Assembly (NCBI RefSeq): GCF_017976235.1
Contig: NZ_JACVHC010000002.1
Span: forward strand, 1 to 64,000
Reading direction: 5' to 3'
DNA: 64,000 bases
From: Pseudomonas anatoliensis
GTDB taxonomy: Bacteria > Pseudomonadota > Gammaproteobacteria > Pseudomonadales > Pseudomonadaceae
How positions within the stretch are numbered: the first letter of the stretch is position 1; the number at the start of each line of letters is the position of its first letter. Both the position numbers and the translations under genes were made by a program. The notes below the pieces were generated by a model. That model had not been told where the DNA came from and did not search any database. It worked only from the letters and a program-made list of their open reading frames with translations. Below are positions 1 through 8,747 of this stretch, piece by piece.

Positions 1-951
1 TGAGGGTGTTGTTTGTCCAGTTGCCGGTGCCGTTGATGGCGTTGCCGATCAGGATCAGTTGCTCGACGTTGGCCCCGAGGGTGTAGTCGATGGAGGAGAA
101 CACCTGATCGATTGCGGTCAGCGACGTATCGGTCTCGATGACGACATCGCCGATGTTGTCGACGTAGTAGGTGTCGACGCCGTCGCCGCCGATCATGGTG
201 TCAGCGCCGAGGCCGCCGTTGAGCGTGTTGGCTGCGGCGTTGCCGGTCAGCGTGTTGTTCAGTGTGTTGCCGTTACCGTTGATGGCCGTGCCGGTCAGCA
301 CCAGGTTTTCCAGATTGGCGCCCAGGGTCCAGTCCACCGAAGAACGCACGGTGTCGATTTCACTGATCAGGGTGCTGTTTTCACTCACGTTGTCGTAGAT
401 GTTGTCGACGATGTAGGTGTCGTTGCCCAGACCGCCGACCAAACTATCGGCACCCAGGCCACCGTCGAGGACGTTATCGCCATCGTTGCCGATGATGCCG
501 TTGTTCACCGAGTTGCCTGTGCCGTTGAGGTTGGCATTGCCGGTCAGTGTGAGGTTTTCCAGGTTGGCGCCCAGGGTCCAGTCAATCGAGGCGCGTACGG
601 TGTCGATTTCGCCCGCCAGTGTGCTGGTTTCAATCGTGCTGTCGTAGACGTTATCGACGATATAGGTGTCGTTGCCGAGACCGCCAATCATGGTGTCGCC
701 ACCAAGACGGCCGTCTAGCACGTTATCGCCGCCGTTACCGATGAGGGTGTTGTTTGTCCAGTTGCCGGTGCCGTTGATGGCGTTGCCGATCAGGATCAGT
801 TGCTCGACGTTGGCCCCGAGGGTGTAGTCGATGGAGGAGAACACCTGATCGATTGCGGTCAGCGACGTATCGGTCTCGATGACGACATCGCCGATGTTGT
901 CGACGTAGTAGGTGTCGATACCGCCGCCGCCGATCATGGTGTCAGCGCCGA
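1..951 (-). repeat. RTX repeat region with a 741-bp near-identical direct repeat
   Basis: Positions 1 to about 210 recur at 742-951. The first roughly 175 bases are identical, followed by a few substitutions, and similarity is lost after about 210 bases. Between them, around 246-248 bp apart, are related but more diverged copies (for example near 316 and 564). The 741-bp spacing is 247 codons, or three repeat units of about 82 residues, so copy-number change would keep the frame. Confidence 0.85.
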
Positions 952-1915
952 GGCTCCCATTCAGCGTATTGTCCAGTGCGTTACCGGTCAGGATGTCGTT
1001 GAAGGCAGAGCCGACCGCATTCTCGATCTTGGCGCCATAGGCAATCGCCAGCCCGTCATTGATAGCTGTCTGGTTGTTGTAATCAATAAAGGCTTTGCCG
1101 ATCTGGCTGTACGCGCCTTCGTTGAGGTTGATACTGACGGGCGCCAGTTGATTGCTGCCATCAATCGTGTCGTTGCCACCGGCGTCCCAGATGGTCTCGA
1201 AAACTGACTGATTAGCTCCCCAGTTGTAGACGGTGTCGCCTGCCTGCCACGCCATATTGGCGCCATACAGACTCTGGATTGCGATGATGTCCAGTACCAT
1301 CGGCGTGGTCGGCTGATAGGAGTAGTTGCTGTTGTAACTCATCACCGTGAAATGAACATCGTCCAAAGCCGGTGTGAGCAGGGTTTTGTTGGTCGCACTA
1401 GTATCGAACGGGTGCTTGAGACCTAGCGCATGCCCGATTTCATGCACGAACGTCATGTAGTCGTAAGTGCCTTTGGCTGGGTTCGGATCATTGGTTTGCG
1501 GGCCGACCCACACATCTCCGGCGGTCGGCGTGTTGGCAGGGAAATACGCCCAGGCAGCGGTTTTGTCGTCCATCAACCGGTAGCCGCCGAAACGTAGATC
1601 ACCCACGTTGGCGAGGTTATCTGTGGTCAGCGTGAAAGTCAGATTGGCGACGGCGCTCCATGAGGCTAGAGAGCTGGTGATGGCAAGCTTCTGTCCGGCA
1701 GTCAGCTCGTAAAGTGCGTTGTACTCGTTGTCGGGACTGTAATTAGTGATGAAGTAAGACGTCACCGGCGCCATGAAGCTGTAACTCAGGCTGGTCGGCC
1801 CAGACGAGTCCCAGTTTGCTCCCAGCCAGTAGGTTCCGGAAATAAGACTGTCGACCACGGCGTTGCCGGTCAGTGTGGCTGGGAGGCTAAACGAGTAAGT
1901 CTGGGGCATCGGCAT
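1..1915 (-). CDS. Serralysin-like M10 metalloprotease with long RTX repeat region (partial, C-terminus outside window)
   Basis: An open frame reads leftward from ATG at 1915 (AGGA 8 nt upstream) for about 638 codons and leaves the window without a stop. Residues 158-168 read HEIGHALGLKH, the zinc-binding HExxHxxGxxH motif of metzincins, followed by a VMSYN Met-turn near residue 191. No N-terminal signal peptide is visible, as expected for type I (ABC/MFP/TolC) secretion. From about residue 330 come glycine/aspartate-rich calcium-binding segments (GxDTYYVDN, NTLNGGLGAD type) in repeats of about 82 residues. The visible part already exceeds the roughly 480 residues of AprA-type serralysins, so this is a larger relative. 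Substrate unknown. The family call is firm; the full length is not known. Confidence 0.88.
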   Translation of the reverse strand, partial: MPMPQTYSFSLPATLTGNAVVDSLISGTYWLGANWDSSGPTSLSYSFMAPVTSYFITNYSPDNEYNALYELTAGQKLAITSSLASWSAVANLTFTLTTDNLANVGDLRFGGYRLMDDKTAAWAYFPANTPTAGDVWVGPQTNDPNPAKGTYDYMTFVHEIGHALGLKHPFDTSATNKTLLTPALDDVHFTVMSYNSNYSYQPTTPMVLDIIAIQSLYGANMAWQAGDTVYNWGANQSVFETIWDAGGNDTIDGSNQLAPVSINLNEGAYSQIGKAFIDYNNQTAINDGLAIAYGAKIENAVGSAFNDILTGNALDNTLNGSLGADTMIGGGGIDTYYVDNIGDVVIETDTSLTAIDQVFSSIDYTLGANVEQLILIGNAINGTGNWTNNTLIGNGGDNVLDGRLGGDTMIGGLGNDTYIVDNVYDSTIETSTLAGEIDTVRASIDWTLGANLENLTLTGNANLNGTGNSVNNGIIGNDGDNVLDGGLGADSLVGGLGNDTYIVDNIYDNVSENSTLISEIDTVRSSVDWTLGANLENLVLTGTAINGNGNTLNNTLTGNAAANTLNGGLGADTMIGGDGVDTYYVDNIGDVVIETDTSLTAIDQVFSSIDYTLGANVEQLILIGNAINGTGNWTNNTL

Positions 1916-1993
1916 GCGAAGTATCCTGAGTACGCTGCGGCCCTTCCTGGTGCGACCGCTACAAAAGTGAGATTTTGCAACAGAACATAAATA

Positions 1994-2036
1994 TTTGACA
2001 TCATTTGGCCACTATTTTTTTATTAGTGGCGTCAAA
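1994..2036. promoter_or_regulatory. Bulged inverted repeat in the protease / MBL-hydrolase divergent intergenic region
   Basis: GCCACTA (2008-2014) and TAGTGGC (2024-2030) form a perfect dyad around a T-rich loop. Outside it lie TTTGAC (1994-1999) and GTCAAA (2031-2036). The element lies about 80 bp from each divergent start. It could be an operator or a hairpin; nothing in the sequence decides which. Confidence 0.35.
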
Positions 2037-2114
2037 TTACTGACCTGGCGTTCTGTATCGGCGAGTGCAGTAGAATCCTGAAGCAAAACAATCGCCGTCT
2101 GTCCAGGATTACTC

Positions 2115-2759
2115 ATGACCGTTCCAAGCCCAGCGCTTATCCGCGAAACCTTCCCCGTCGGCCCATTGCAGTGCAACTGCACGATCATTGGCGACCCGAT
2201 CTCCAAAAAAGCCATCGTTGTCGACCCGGGCGGCAATCCTGATCTGATAATGTCCCGCCTCGATGCGCTGGGCCTGAAAGTCGTCAGCATCATCCACACC
2301 CACGCCCATCTCGATCATTTCCTCGCTTCCGGGCAGATGAAGGAGAAGACCGGCGCGACGCTGCATTTGCACAAGGAAGATCAGTTCCTGTGGGACAACC
2401 TCGAGATGCAATGCCAGATGTTCGGTGTGCCCTACGTGCCGGTGCCATCACCGGATCGCTGGCTGTCCGACGATGAGGAACTTGCCTGCGGTTGCGGGGT
2501 GGCACTGCATACGCCGGGTCATACGCCCGGTTCCATGAGCTTTTGGTTTTCCGAGGCTAAGCTGTTGATTGCCGGCGACACGCTTTTTCGTCGCGGGGTA
2601 GGGCGCACGGATTTATGGGGTGGCGATCAGGCTACCATCGTGCGATCGATCAAGCAGCGGCTGTACACCCTCGACGAAGACGCAACGGTGGTTACCGGGC
2701 ATGGTCCGGACACGCGTCTGGGTGACGAAATGCGCGAAAACCCTTTTGTGCGGGCGTAA
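2115..2759 (+). CDS. MBL-fold metallo-hydrolase (glyoxalase II-like)
   Basis: This 214-residue protein has the metal ligands of the metallo-beta-lactamase fold: HTHAHLDH at 61-68, His136 in HTPGHTPGS, Asp155 in AGDTLF and His196 in TGHGPDT. The pattern matches the hydroxyacylglutathione hydrolase-like group, which binds two metal ions and cleaves thioesters or related substrates. It lacks the C-terminal substrate-binding extension of true glyoxalase II (about 255 residues), so the substrate cannot be named. The protein has no signal peptide and is probably cytosolic. The ATG at 2115 follows AGGATTACTC. It is transcribed divergently from the protease. Confidence 0.85.
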   Translation: MTVPSPALIRETFPVGPLQCNCTIIGDPISKKAIVVDPGGNPDLIMSRLDALGLKVVSIIHTHAHLDHFLASGQMKEKTGATLHLHKEDQFLWDNLEMQCQMFGVPYVPVPSPDRWLSDDEELACGCGVALHTPGHTPGSMSFWFSEAKLLIAGDTLFRRGVGRTDLWGGDQATIVRSIKQRLYTLDEDATVVTGHGPDTRLGDEMRENPFVRA

Positions 2760-2875
2760 ATATTTTGTCATGGGTGTGCGGCGGAATTTTTCTCCATTGT
2801 CATGATCCAACGCCCGCAGAGGTTTATTGCCAACCGGCCGCTGCACCTCAGAATGCAGAAAAGTAGGAGCTCTTC

Positions 2876-3607
2876 ATGTTCACCAAGCGTCGTTTGATTA
2901 TTGTCGCTACTGCCGTGGCTTTGTTGTCCGGCTGCGCCTCGCCTAACCCTTATGACAATCAGGGCCAGGCCGACGGTGGCTCCCAAGGCATGAGCAAAAC
3001 CGCCAAATACGGCGGCCTCGGCGCTCTGGCCGGTGCACTGGCTGGTGCTGCCATCGGTCACGATAACCGTGGCAAGGGCGCGCTGATCGGCGCTGCTGTG
3101 GTCGGTGCTTCCGCTGCCGGTTACGGTTACTACGCCGACCAGCAAGAGAAGAAACTGCGCGCGAGCATGGCCAATACCGGGGTTGAAGTGCAGCGTCAGG
3201 GCGATCAGATCAAGCTGATCATGCCGGGCAACATCACTTTCGCTACCGATTCGGCGAACATCGCTTCGAGCTTCTACCAGCCGCTGAACAACCTCGCTGG
3301 TTCGCTGAAAGAGTTCAGCCAGAACCAGATCGAAATCGTCGGCTACACCGACAGCACCGGCAGCCGCCAGCACAACATGGACCTGTCCCAGCGTCGTGCG
3401 CAGAGCGTGGCGACCTACCTGACGTCGCAAGGTGTCAGCGGCGCCAACCTGTCGGCCCGTGGCGCCGGTCCGGATAATCCGATTGCCAGCAACGGTGACG
3501 TCAATGGCCGCGCTCAGAACCGTCGGGTTGAGGTCAACCTGAAGGCGATTCCGGGTCAGCAGTATGGTGGTCAGCAACAGCCGGGCACGGTTCAGCAGTA
3601 TCCGTAA
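2876..3607 (+). CDS. OmpA-family lipoprotein with glycine zipper (YiaD-like)
   Basis: A lipoprotein signal ends in the lipobox LLSGC, with Cys20 as the lipidation site. Residues about 42-75 form a glycine-rich zipper, probably membrane-embedded, and residues about 115-225 form an OmpA C-terminal peptidoglycan-binding domain ending in NGRAQNRRVEV. This architecture is that of YiaD-type outer membrane lipoproteins that tether the outer membrane to peptidoglycan. The C-terminus is Gln-rich. AGGAG lies 8 nt before the ATG. A strong terminator follows immediately, so it is probably monocistronic. Confidence 0.9.
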   Translation: MFTKRRLIIVATAVALLSGCASPNPYDNQGQADGGSQGMSKTAKYGGLGALAGALAGAAIGHDNRGKGALIGAAVVGASAAGYGYYADQQEKKLRASMANTGVEVQRQGDQIKLIMPGNITFATDSANIASSFYQPLNNLAGSLKEFSQNQIEIVGYTDSTGSRQHNMDLSQRRAQSVATYLTSQGVSGANLSARGAGPDNPIASNGDVNGRAQNRRVEVNLKAIPGQQYGGQQQPGTVQQYP

Positions 3608-3623
3608 CTGATTGCCTGAATGA

Positions 3624-3658
3624 AAAAATGCCCGATCCTGTGATCGGGCATTTTTTTT
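3624..3658 (+). terminator. Rho-independent terminator after the OmpA-like lipoprotein gene
   Basis: A perfect 10-bp stem (3628-3637 with 3642-3651) and a 4-nt loop are followed by eight T residues. Confidence 0.92.
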
Positions 3659-3676
3659 GTGTGGCCGGTGCTGACT

Positions 3677-3771
3677 CCATCGCGGGCAAGCCCGCTCCCA
3701 CAGGGTTATGTGTGGAACACTGATTTTGTGTACACCAAATAAACCTGTGGGAGCGGGCTTGCCCGCGATGG
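3677..3771. repeat. REP doublet (CGGGCAAGCCCG type)
   Basis: Two inverted copies of a REP element (core ATCGCGGGCAAGCCCGCTCC) face each other across about 45 bp. Each has its own palindromic core. The doublet lies between the convergent ends of the lipoprotein gene and the zapG-like gene. Confidence 0.88.
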
Positions 3772-3803
3772 GGCCGGTGCATTCACCGTAAAATCATCAG
3801 ATA

Positions 3804-3843
3804 CAAAAAAGCCCCCGGACACTTCACTGTCCGGGGGCTTTTT
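3804..3843. terminator. Bidirectional terminator between convergent genes
   Basis: A 12-bp GC-rich stem (3810-3821 with 3830-3841) is flanked by A residues on the left and T residues on the right. It can therefore stop transcription from both sides, in particular the minus-strand gene ending at 3862. Confidence 0.88.
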
Positions 3844-3861
3844 GCTTGTCGCGACGACTGA

Positions 3862-4296
3862 TTACTTCTTCAAACCATAATGCTCATCGAGCATGCCTGG
3901 TGCGTTTGGAGTCTTCGGCGCGTAATCGCGTGGCGGCTCCTGATCGCGTGGTGGCGTCAGACGCTCGCGTGGAGCCTGCACCGCTTCAGAGTGCAACGAG
4001 GCGAGCAAGCGCTGGCGAGTCTGCTCGTCCAGGGCCAGACGATTGGCGCCCTCGGCGAGATGATCCTGCACTTCCTGATAGCTTTGGGTCAGTTTCTTGA
4101 CCAGCATCGCGGTGCTGTTGAAGTGGGTGACCACTTCGTTTTGATAACTGTCGAAACGCTCCTGGATATCATCCAGTTGACGCTGCGTACGGCTCGGCGC
4201 AGCGTTCGGCGCAACGCGCGCGATCAGGAATCCAATGGCGACACCCACAACCAGGGCAAGAGTCGGTAACAACCAAACTAAGAGCGAGTGTTCCAC
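3862..4296 (-). CDS. zapG: DUF1043/YhcB-family inner membrane protein (ZapG-like)
   Basis: This 144-residue protein has one N-terminal transmembrane helix (about 8-26), then a charged helical or coiled-coil stretch (about 38-75) and a proline-rich, disordered-looking tail. This is the layout of E. coli YhcB/ZapG, a division- and envelope-linked membrane protein that interacts with cell-wall and elongation machinery. The start is GTG at 4296, supported by AGGAAGGACTC just upstream; no in-frame ATG would retain the membrane helix. It is divergent from the alpha/beta hydrolase gene. Its family assignment is good; its exact role here is inferred. Confidence 0.82.
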   Translation of the reverse strand: MEHSLLVWLLPTLALVVGVAIGFLIARVAPNAAPSRTQRQLDDIQERFDSYQNEVVTHFNSTAMLVKKLTQSYQEVQDHLAEGANRLALDEQTRQRLLASLHSEAVQAPRERLTPPRDQEPPRDYAPKTPNAPGMLDEHYGLKK

Positions 4297-4440
4297 GAGT
4301 CCTTCCTCTATAAACGGCTTTGCTTTACGTTAACGGCTCGAACCTGCGCTGTATACCGCGATTCACTCGCAATAGATTGGCACAGACAATTTGCTAGACG
4401 AGTCGACCCGATTCGAGGTCACGGAGTTCCTTCCTTGCTG

Positions 4441-5070
4441 ATGCGTGAAACCCCTGTAGTGATTGATGGCCCCGTCGGCCAAATTGAAGCTCTTCACCTG
4501 GATAACGAGCAGCCGCGCGGCATCGCGCTGATCTGCCATCCGAACCCGGTGCAGGGCGGCACCATGCTCAACAAGGTCGTCTCGACCCTGCAGCGCACGG
4601 CCCGCGACGCCGGTCTGATTACCCTGCGCTTCAACTATCGCGGCGTCGGCGCCAGCGAAGGTAGCCACGACATGGGCACCGGTGAAGTCGACGACGCTCA
4701 AGCCGCCGCCGCATGGCTACGGGAAAAACACCCGAATCTGCCGCTGACCCTGTTCGGTTTCTCCTTCGGCGGATTTGTTGCAGCAAGTCTCGGCGGTCGT
4801 CTCGAAGCCCAGGGCGTGCAGCTCAAGCACCTGTTCATGGTTGCGCCGGCGGTGATGCGTCTGGGCGAGCAGGATCAACTGCCGCAGCACGGCGAGCTGA
4901 CCGTGATCCAGCCGGAAACCGACGAAGTCATCGATCCGCAACTGGTTTACCAATGGTCTGAAAAACTCCAGCGCCCCCATGAGCTGCTGAAAGTGGCAGA
5001 ATGCGGACACTTTTTTCATGGCAAGTTGACCGATCTCAAGGATCTGATCCTGCCGCGTCTCTCGAATTGA
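4441..5070 (+). CDS. Alpha/beta hydrolase (COG2945-like)
   Basis: From ATG 4441 the protein has 209 residues with a nucleophile elbow GFSFG (Ser108), a candidate acid in the PETDEVID segment (about 161-165) and His190 or His193 in CGHFFHG. CHPNPVQGG near residue 32 is typical of this small hydrolase group, often annotated as dienelactone-hydrolase-like. Substrate unknown. An in-frame TTG at 4435 has GGAG 8 nt upstream and is an alternative start adding two residues. An open frame extends further upstream to 4288 but lacks conserved features. The gene ends 24 nt before trpS and probably shares its transcript. Confidence 0.8.
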   Translation: MRETPVVIDGPVGQIEALHLDNEQPRGIALICHPNPVQGGTMLNKVVSTLQRTARDAGLITLRFNYRGVGASEGSHDMGTGEVDDAQAAAAWLREKHPNLPLTLFGFSFGGFVAASLGGRLEAQGVQLKHLFMVAPAVMRLGEQDQLPQHGELTVIQPETDEVIDPQLVYQWSEKLQRPHELLKVAECGHFFHGKLTDLKDLILPRLSN

Positions 5071-5094
5071 TTGCAGTCTGACAAGCGATTACCC

Positions 5095-6450
5095 ATGACG
5101 AACCGTACCCGCATCCTCACCGGCATCACCACCACCGGCACGCCACACCTTGGCAACTACGCCGGCGCCATCCGTCCGGCGATCCTCGCCAGTCGTGACA
5201 GCAATGCCGATTCGTTCTACTTCCTGGCCGACTACCACGCCCTGATCAAATGCGATGACCCGCTGCGCATCCAGCGCTCGCGTCTGGAAATCGCTGCGAC
5301 CTGGCTGGCCGGTGGCCTTGATGTCGACCGCGTGACCTTCTACCGTCAGTCGGACATCCCGGAAATCCCCGAGCTGACCTGGTTGCTGACCTGTGTCGCC
5401 GCCAAAGGCCTGCTCAACCGTGCGCACGCCTACAAGGCCTCGGTGGACAAGAACGTCGAAACCGGTGAGGACCCGGATGCCGGCATCACCATGGGCCTCT
5501 ACAGCTATCCTGTGCTGATGGCCGCGGACATCCTGATGTTCAACGCGCACAAGGTGCCGGTCGGTCGTGACCAGATCCAGCACGTGGAAATGGCCCGCGA
5601 CATCGGCCAGCGCTTCAACCACCTGTTTGGCCAAGGCAAAGAATTCTTCACCATGCCTGAAGCGCTGATCGAGGAAAGCGTGGCAACGTTGCCAGGCCTC
5701 GACGGTCGCAAGATGTCGAAAAGCTACGACAACACCATCCCGTTGTTCTCCAGCGCCAAAGAGATGAAGGACGCGATCTCGCGGATCGTCACCGACTCCA
5801 AAGCGCCAGGCGAAGCCAAGGACCCGGACAACTCGCACCTGTTCACTCTGTTTCAGGCCTTCGCTACGCCAGCACAGGCTGACGAATTCCGCAGTGAACT
5901 GCTCGGTGGCCTGGGTTGGGGCGAGGCGAAGAACCGCCTGTTCCAGTTGCTCGACAACGAACTGGGCGAAGCGCGTGACAAGTATCACCAGTTGATCGAG
6001 CGTCCGGCGGATCTCGAAGACATCCTGCAGATCGGTGCCAAAAAGGCCCGTGCCGTGGCAACGCCGTTCCTCAACGAACTGCGCGAAGCCGTTGGCCTGC
6101 GTTCGTTCGTCAATCAGGTGCAGGTGGCTGCCACCACCAAGAAGAAAGCCGCGAAAGCCGCGCGCTTCGTAAGTTTCCGCGAGGACGACGGCAGTTTCCG
6201 CTTCCGTCTGCTGGCGGCCGATGGCGAGCAATTGCTGTTGTCGCGCAACTTCGCCGATGGCAAAACCGCCGGCCAGGTGACCAAGCAACTGCAATCCGGT
6301 CAGCCTCTGGACGTGCGCAACGAAGACCTGAGCTTCAGCGTGTGGCTGGAAGGTGAGTGCATCGGCGACAGCCCGGCATTCGCTGACAGCACGGCGCGGG
6401 ACGCGGCCATCGAGGCCTTGCGCATCGCGTTGACCCCGGTACAGGAATAA
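5095..6450 (+). CDS. trpS: Tryptophanyl-tRNA synthetase (long form)
   Basis: This cytosolic class I synthetase charges tRNA-Trp. The HIGH-type signature is PHLGN at 17-21 and KMSKS lies at 206-210. The protein has 451 residues, against about 330-340 for the common bacterial form. The extra roughly 110 C-terminal residues, after FLNELREAVG, hold a basic alanine/lysine linker (TTKKKAAKAA) and a further small domain, as in other Pseudomonas TrpS proteins. I chose ATG 5095; an open frame continues upstream to the hydrolase stop. Confidence 0.95.
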   Translation: MTNRTRILTGITTTGTPHLGNYAGAIRPAILASRDSNADSFYFLADYHALIKCDDPLRIQRSRLEIAATWLAGGLDVDRVTFYRQSDIPEIPELTWLLTCVAAKGLLNRAHAYKASVDKNVETGEDPDAGITMGLYSYPVLMAADILMFNAHKVPVGRDQIQHVEMARDIGQRFNHLFGQGKEFFTMPEALIEESVATLPGLDGRKMSKSYDNTIPLFSSAKEMKDAISRIVTDSKAPGEAKDPDNSHLFTLFQAFATPAQADEFRSELLGGLGWGEAKNRLFQLLDNELGEARDKYHQLIERPADLEDILQIGAKKARAVATPFLNELREAVGLRSFVNQVQVAATTKKKAAKAARFVSFREDDGSFRFRLLAADGEQLLLSRNFADGKTAGQVTKQLQSGQPLDVRNEDLSFSVWLEGECIGDSPAFADSTARDAAIEALRIALTPVQE

Positions 6451-6491
6451 TCAGCGGCTCGGCCCGACCAAGGGCTGATTGCCATTCCCAT

Positions 6492-6522
6492 GGGCCGTCG
6501 CTACAGTGACGGCCCGTTTTTG
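6492..6522 (+). terminator. Terminator after trpS
   Basis: The stem GGGCCGTC (6492-6499) with GACGGCCC (6508-6515) is followed by a T-rich run. Confidence 0.85.
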
Positions 6523-6540
6523 TTGCCTTGCTAACGAATT

Positions 6541-7635
6541 ATGACGCCCCTAGAACGATACCAAGCTGATCTGAAACGCCCGGACTTCTTCCATGACGCC
6601 GCGCAGGAAACTGCTGTGCGTCATTTGCAGCGCCTGTACGAAGATCTGATCGCCGCCGATCAGAACAAGCCGGGCCTGTTGAGCAAACTGTTTGGCAAAA
6701 AGGATCAGACGCCGGTCAAGGGTCTGTATTTCTGGGGCGGCGTGGGTCGCGGCAAGACTTACCTGGTCGACACCTTCTTCGAAGCGCTGCCGTTCAAGGA
6801 AAAGACCCGCACGCACTTCCACCGCTTCATGAAGCGTGTGCACGAAGAGATGAAAACCCTCGGCGGCGAGAAAAATCCGCTGACCATCATCGCCAAGCGT
6901 TTCGCGACTGAATCGCGGGTCATCTGCTTCGATGAGTTCTTTGTCTCTGACATCACCGACGCAATGATCCTCGGCACGCTGATGGAAGAGTTGTTCAAGA
7001 ACGGCGTGACCCTGGTCGCGACCTCGAACATCGTTCCCGATGGTCTGTACAAGGACGGCCTGCAACGCGCGCGCTTCCTGCCGGCCATCGCGCTGATCAA
7101 GCAGCATACCGAAATCGTCAACGTCGACAGCGGCGTCGACTATCGTTTGCGTCACCTCGAGCAGGCGGAACTGTTCCACTATCCGCTCGACGAAGCCGCT
7201 CACGAAAGCCTGCGCAAGAGCTTCAAGGCACTGACACCGGAATGCACGGCGGCGGTGGAAAACGACGTGCTGATCATCGAAAATCGCGAGATCCGCGCCC
7301 TGCGCACTTGTGATGACGTTGCCTGGTTCGACTTCCGCGAACTGTGCGACGGCCCGCGCAGCCAGAACGACTACATCGAACTGGGCAAAATCTTCCACGC
7401 CGTGCTGCTCAGCGGTGTCGAGCAGATGAGCGTCACCACCGACGACATCGCTCGGCGCTTCATCAACATGGTCGACGAGTTCTACGACCGAAACGTGAAG
7501 CTGATCATTTCTGCTGAAGTCGAGTTGAAGGATCTTTACACCGGCGGTCGCCTGAACTTCGAGTTCCAGCGCACGCTGAGTCGCCTGCTGGAGATGCAGT
7601 CGCACGAATTCCTGTCGCGGGCGCATAAGCCTTAA
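6541..7635 (+). CDS. zapE: AFG1-family ATPase ZapE (cell division)
   Basis: This 364-residue P-loop ATPase has Walker A GGVGRGKT at 66-73 and Walker B VICFDEF with Asp131-Glu132. The sequence matches the AFG1/ZapE family throughout. In E. coli ZapE joins the divisome late and modulates Z-ring stability; that role is inferred here. The ATG at 6541 has a weak ribosome-binding site, and the upstream gap holds the trpS terminator, so it needs its own promoter or read-through. Confidence 0.93.
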   Translation: MTPLERYQADLKRPDFFHDAAQETAVRHLQRLYEDLIAADQNKPGLLSKLFGKKDQTPVKGLYFWGGVGRGKTYLVDTFFEALPFKEKTRTHFHRFMKRVHEEMKTLGGEKNPLTIIAKRFATESRVICFDEFFVSDITDAMILGTLMEELFKNGVTLVATSNIVPDGLYKDGLQRARFLPAIALIKQHTEIVNVDSGVDYRLRHLEQAELFHYPLDEAAHESLRKSFKALTPECTAAVENDVLIIENREIRALRTCDDVAWFDFRELCDGPRSQNDYIELGKIFHAVLLSGVEQMSVTTDDIARRFINMVDEFYDRNVKLIISAEVELKDLYTGGRLNFEFQRTLSRLLEMQSHEFLSRAHKP

Positions 7636-7653
7636 ACAGAATCGCCAATACAG

Positions 7654-7686
7654 AAAAAGGGCCTGCAATTGCAGGCCCTTTTTTTT
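7654..7686. terminator. Bidirectional terminator between zapE and the asparaginase gene
   Basis: AAGGGCCTGCAA pairs perfectly with TTGCAGGCCCTT (7657-7680), with A residues before it and seven or more T residues after it. It serves two convergent genes. Confidence 0.92.
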
Positions 7687-7697
7687 GCGCGTTTTGG

Positions 7698-8681
7698 TCA
7701 GTTGATTTGATCGAGGTAAGACGCCAGATCCTTTTGCTGGTGGCACCCGACCAGCAGCCAGAGCAAAATCCTAGCTTTGCGGGGGCAGACAAACCCCGCC
7801 ATCAAGGCCCCCTTACGCTGCAAATCGATTTCGCTGCCCTCAAAACCGTAGGTTGACCGTGCCGTGGAGCCGCAGCCGGTGCGTGTCGCGATGATTACCG
7901 GGATGTGTCGGGCGATGTTTTCGATGACTTTGGCCCAGTGTGCGGAAACATGACCAGCGCCGAATCCGGCAATCACCAGCCCTTCGTAACCCAGCTCGAT
8001 GACATTTTCCAGCAGCAGGCTGTCCGCAGAGAGCGACGCTTCCAGTAAGGCGATCGTCTGGTGGGTGTTTTGCGGCAGGGGCAAGACTTGACGTGCAACA
8101 GGCGGCTGCAAATAGTGCACAACCCCTTCCATTAAAACGCCGGCAGGACCGGTCACAGGCGATGCGAACGCGTGCAGCGCCATGGAGTCGACTTTGCGCA
8201 CAGCGCTCGCCCGGTGAATCTGCCCGTTGATCACCACTTGGGCGCCGCGCCCCCGACTGCATTGCGCCAGTGCGACGCGGCCGGCGTCCAACAGGTTTGC
8301 CGGACCATCGGCACCGGCCTGGGCTGCCGAGCGCATCGCACCAGTCAGCACCAGTGGCTCGTCGTGTTCCCACAGGTGGTCAAAAAAAGTAGCGGATTCT
8401 TCCAGCGTGTCCGTGCCTTGAACAATGATTACTCCTGCCGCACCTTGATTGATCTGAAAGTTCGCCCAGCACAACACGCTCAGCAGGTATTCGAAATCAA
8501 GTGAGGCGCCAGGCAATAGGCCGAGTGTCTCGACGGTCAACTGCGCGAGCGTTTTCAGTTCCGGCACCGTGTTCAGTAGCGTCTCGCCGGACACCGATGG
8601 AACGACACCTTCGCCGCTTTTTACCGATTGCATGCTGACAGTGCCGCCGAGTGCGGCAATGGCCAGTTTGGGCAAGTCCAT
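7698..8681 (-). CDS. Asparaginase-family amidohydrolase
   Basis: This 327-residue protein has the two asparaginase signatures: the catalytic threonine in ALGGTVSM (Thr14), and GTDTLEE with Thr90-Asp91. Ser60 and Lys163 match the remaining active-site positions. The family hydrolyses L-asparagine, and often L-glutamine, to the acid plus ammonia. There is no clear signal peptide, so a cytosolic location is likely. I chose ATG 8681, with GAGG 6 nt upstream, over a longer frame from 8726 that adds 15 poorly supported residues. It is the last gene of a four-gene minus-strand operon, so it may act on an amide made by that pathway rather than on asparagine. Confidence 0.85.
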   Translation of the reverse strand: MDLPKLAIAALGGTVSMQSVKSGEGVVPSVSGETLLNTVPELKTLAQLTVETLGLLPGASLDFEYLLSVLCWANFQINQGAAGVIIVQGTDTLEESATFFDHLWEHDEPLVLTGAMRSAAQAGADGPANLLDAGRVALAQCSRGRGAQVVINGQIHRASAVRKVDSMALHAFASPVTGPAGVLMEGVVHYLQPPVARQVLPLPQNTHQTIALLEASLSADSLLLENVIELGYEGLVIAGFGAGHVSAHWAKVIENIARHIPVIIATRTGCGSTARSTYGFEGSEIDLQRKGALMAGFVCPRKARILLWLLVGCHQQKDLASYLDQIN

Positions 8682-8747
8682 GTGATACCTCGCAAAGGAA
8701 ACCGGCGGCTCCTGAATCGGATTCAAGAGCCCGCCGGGGAGGGGGCG

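Noticed and set aside
59..1207. Plus-strand open frames of 219 and 135 residues opposite the RTX region
   Set aside because: The minus-strand frame encodes a clear metzincin site and RTX repeats; the plus-strand products are only its repeat shadows.
4288..4440. N-terminal extension of the alpha/beta hydrolase to an ATG at 4288
   Set aside because: It would overlap the zapG-like gene start, adds 51 non-conserved residues, and the ATG at 4441 (or TTG 4435) fits the family length.
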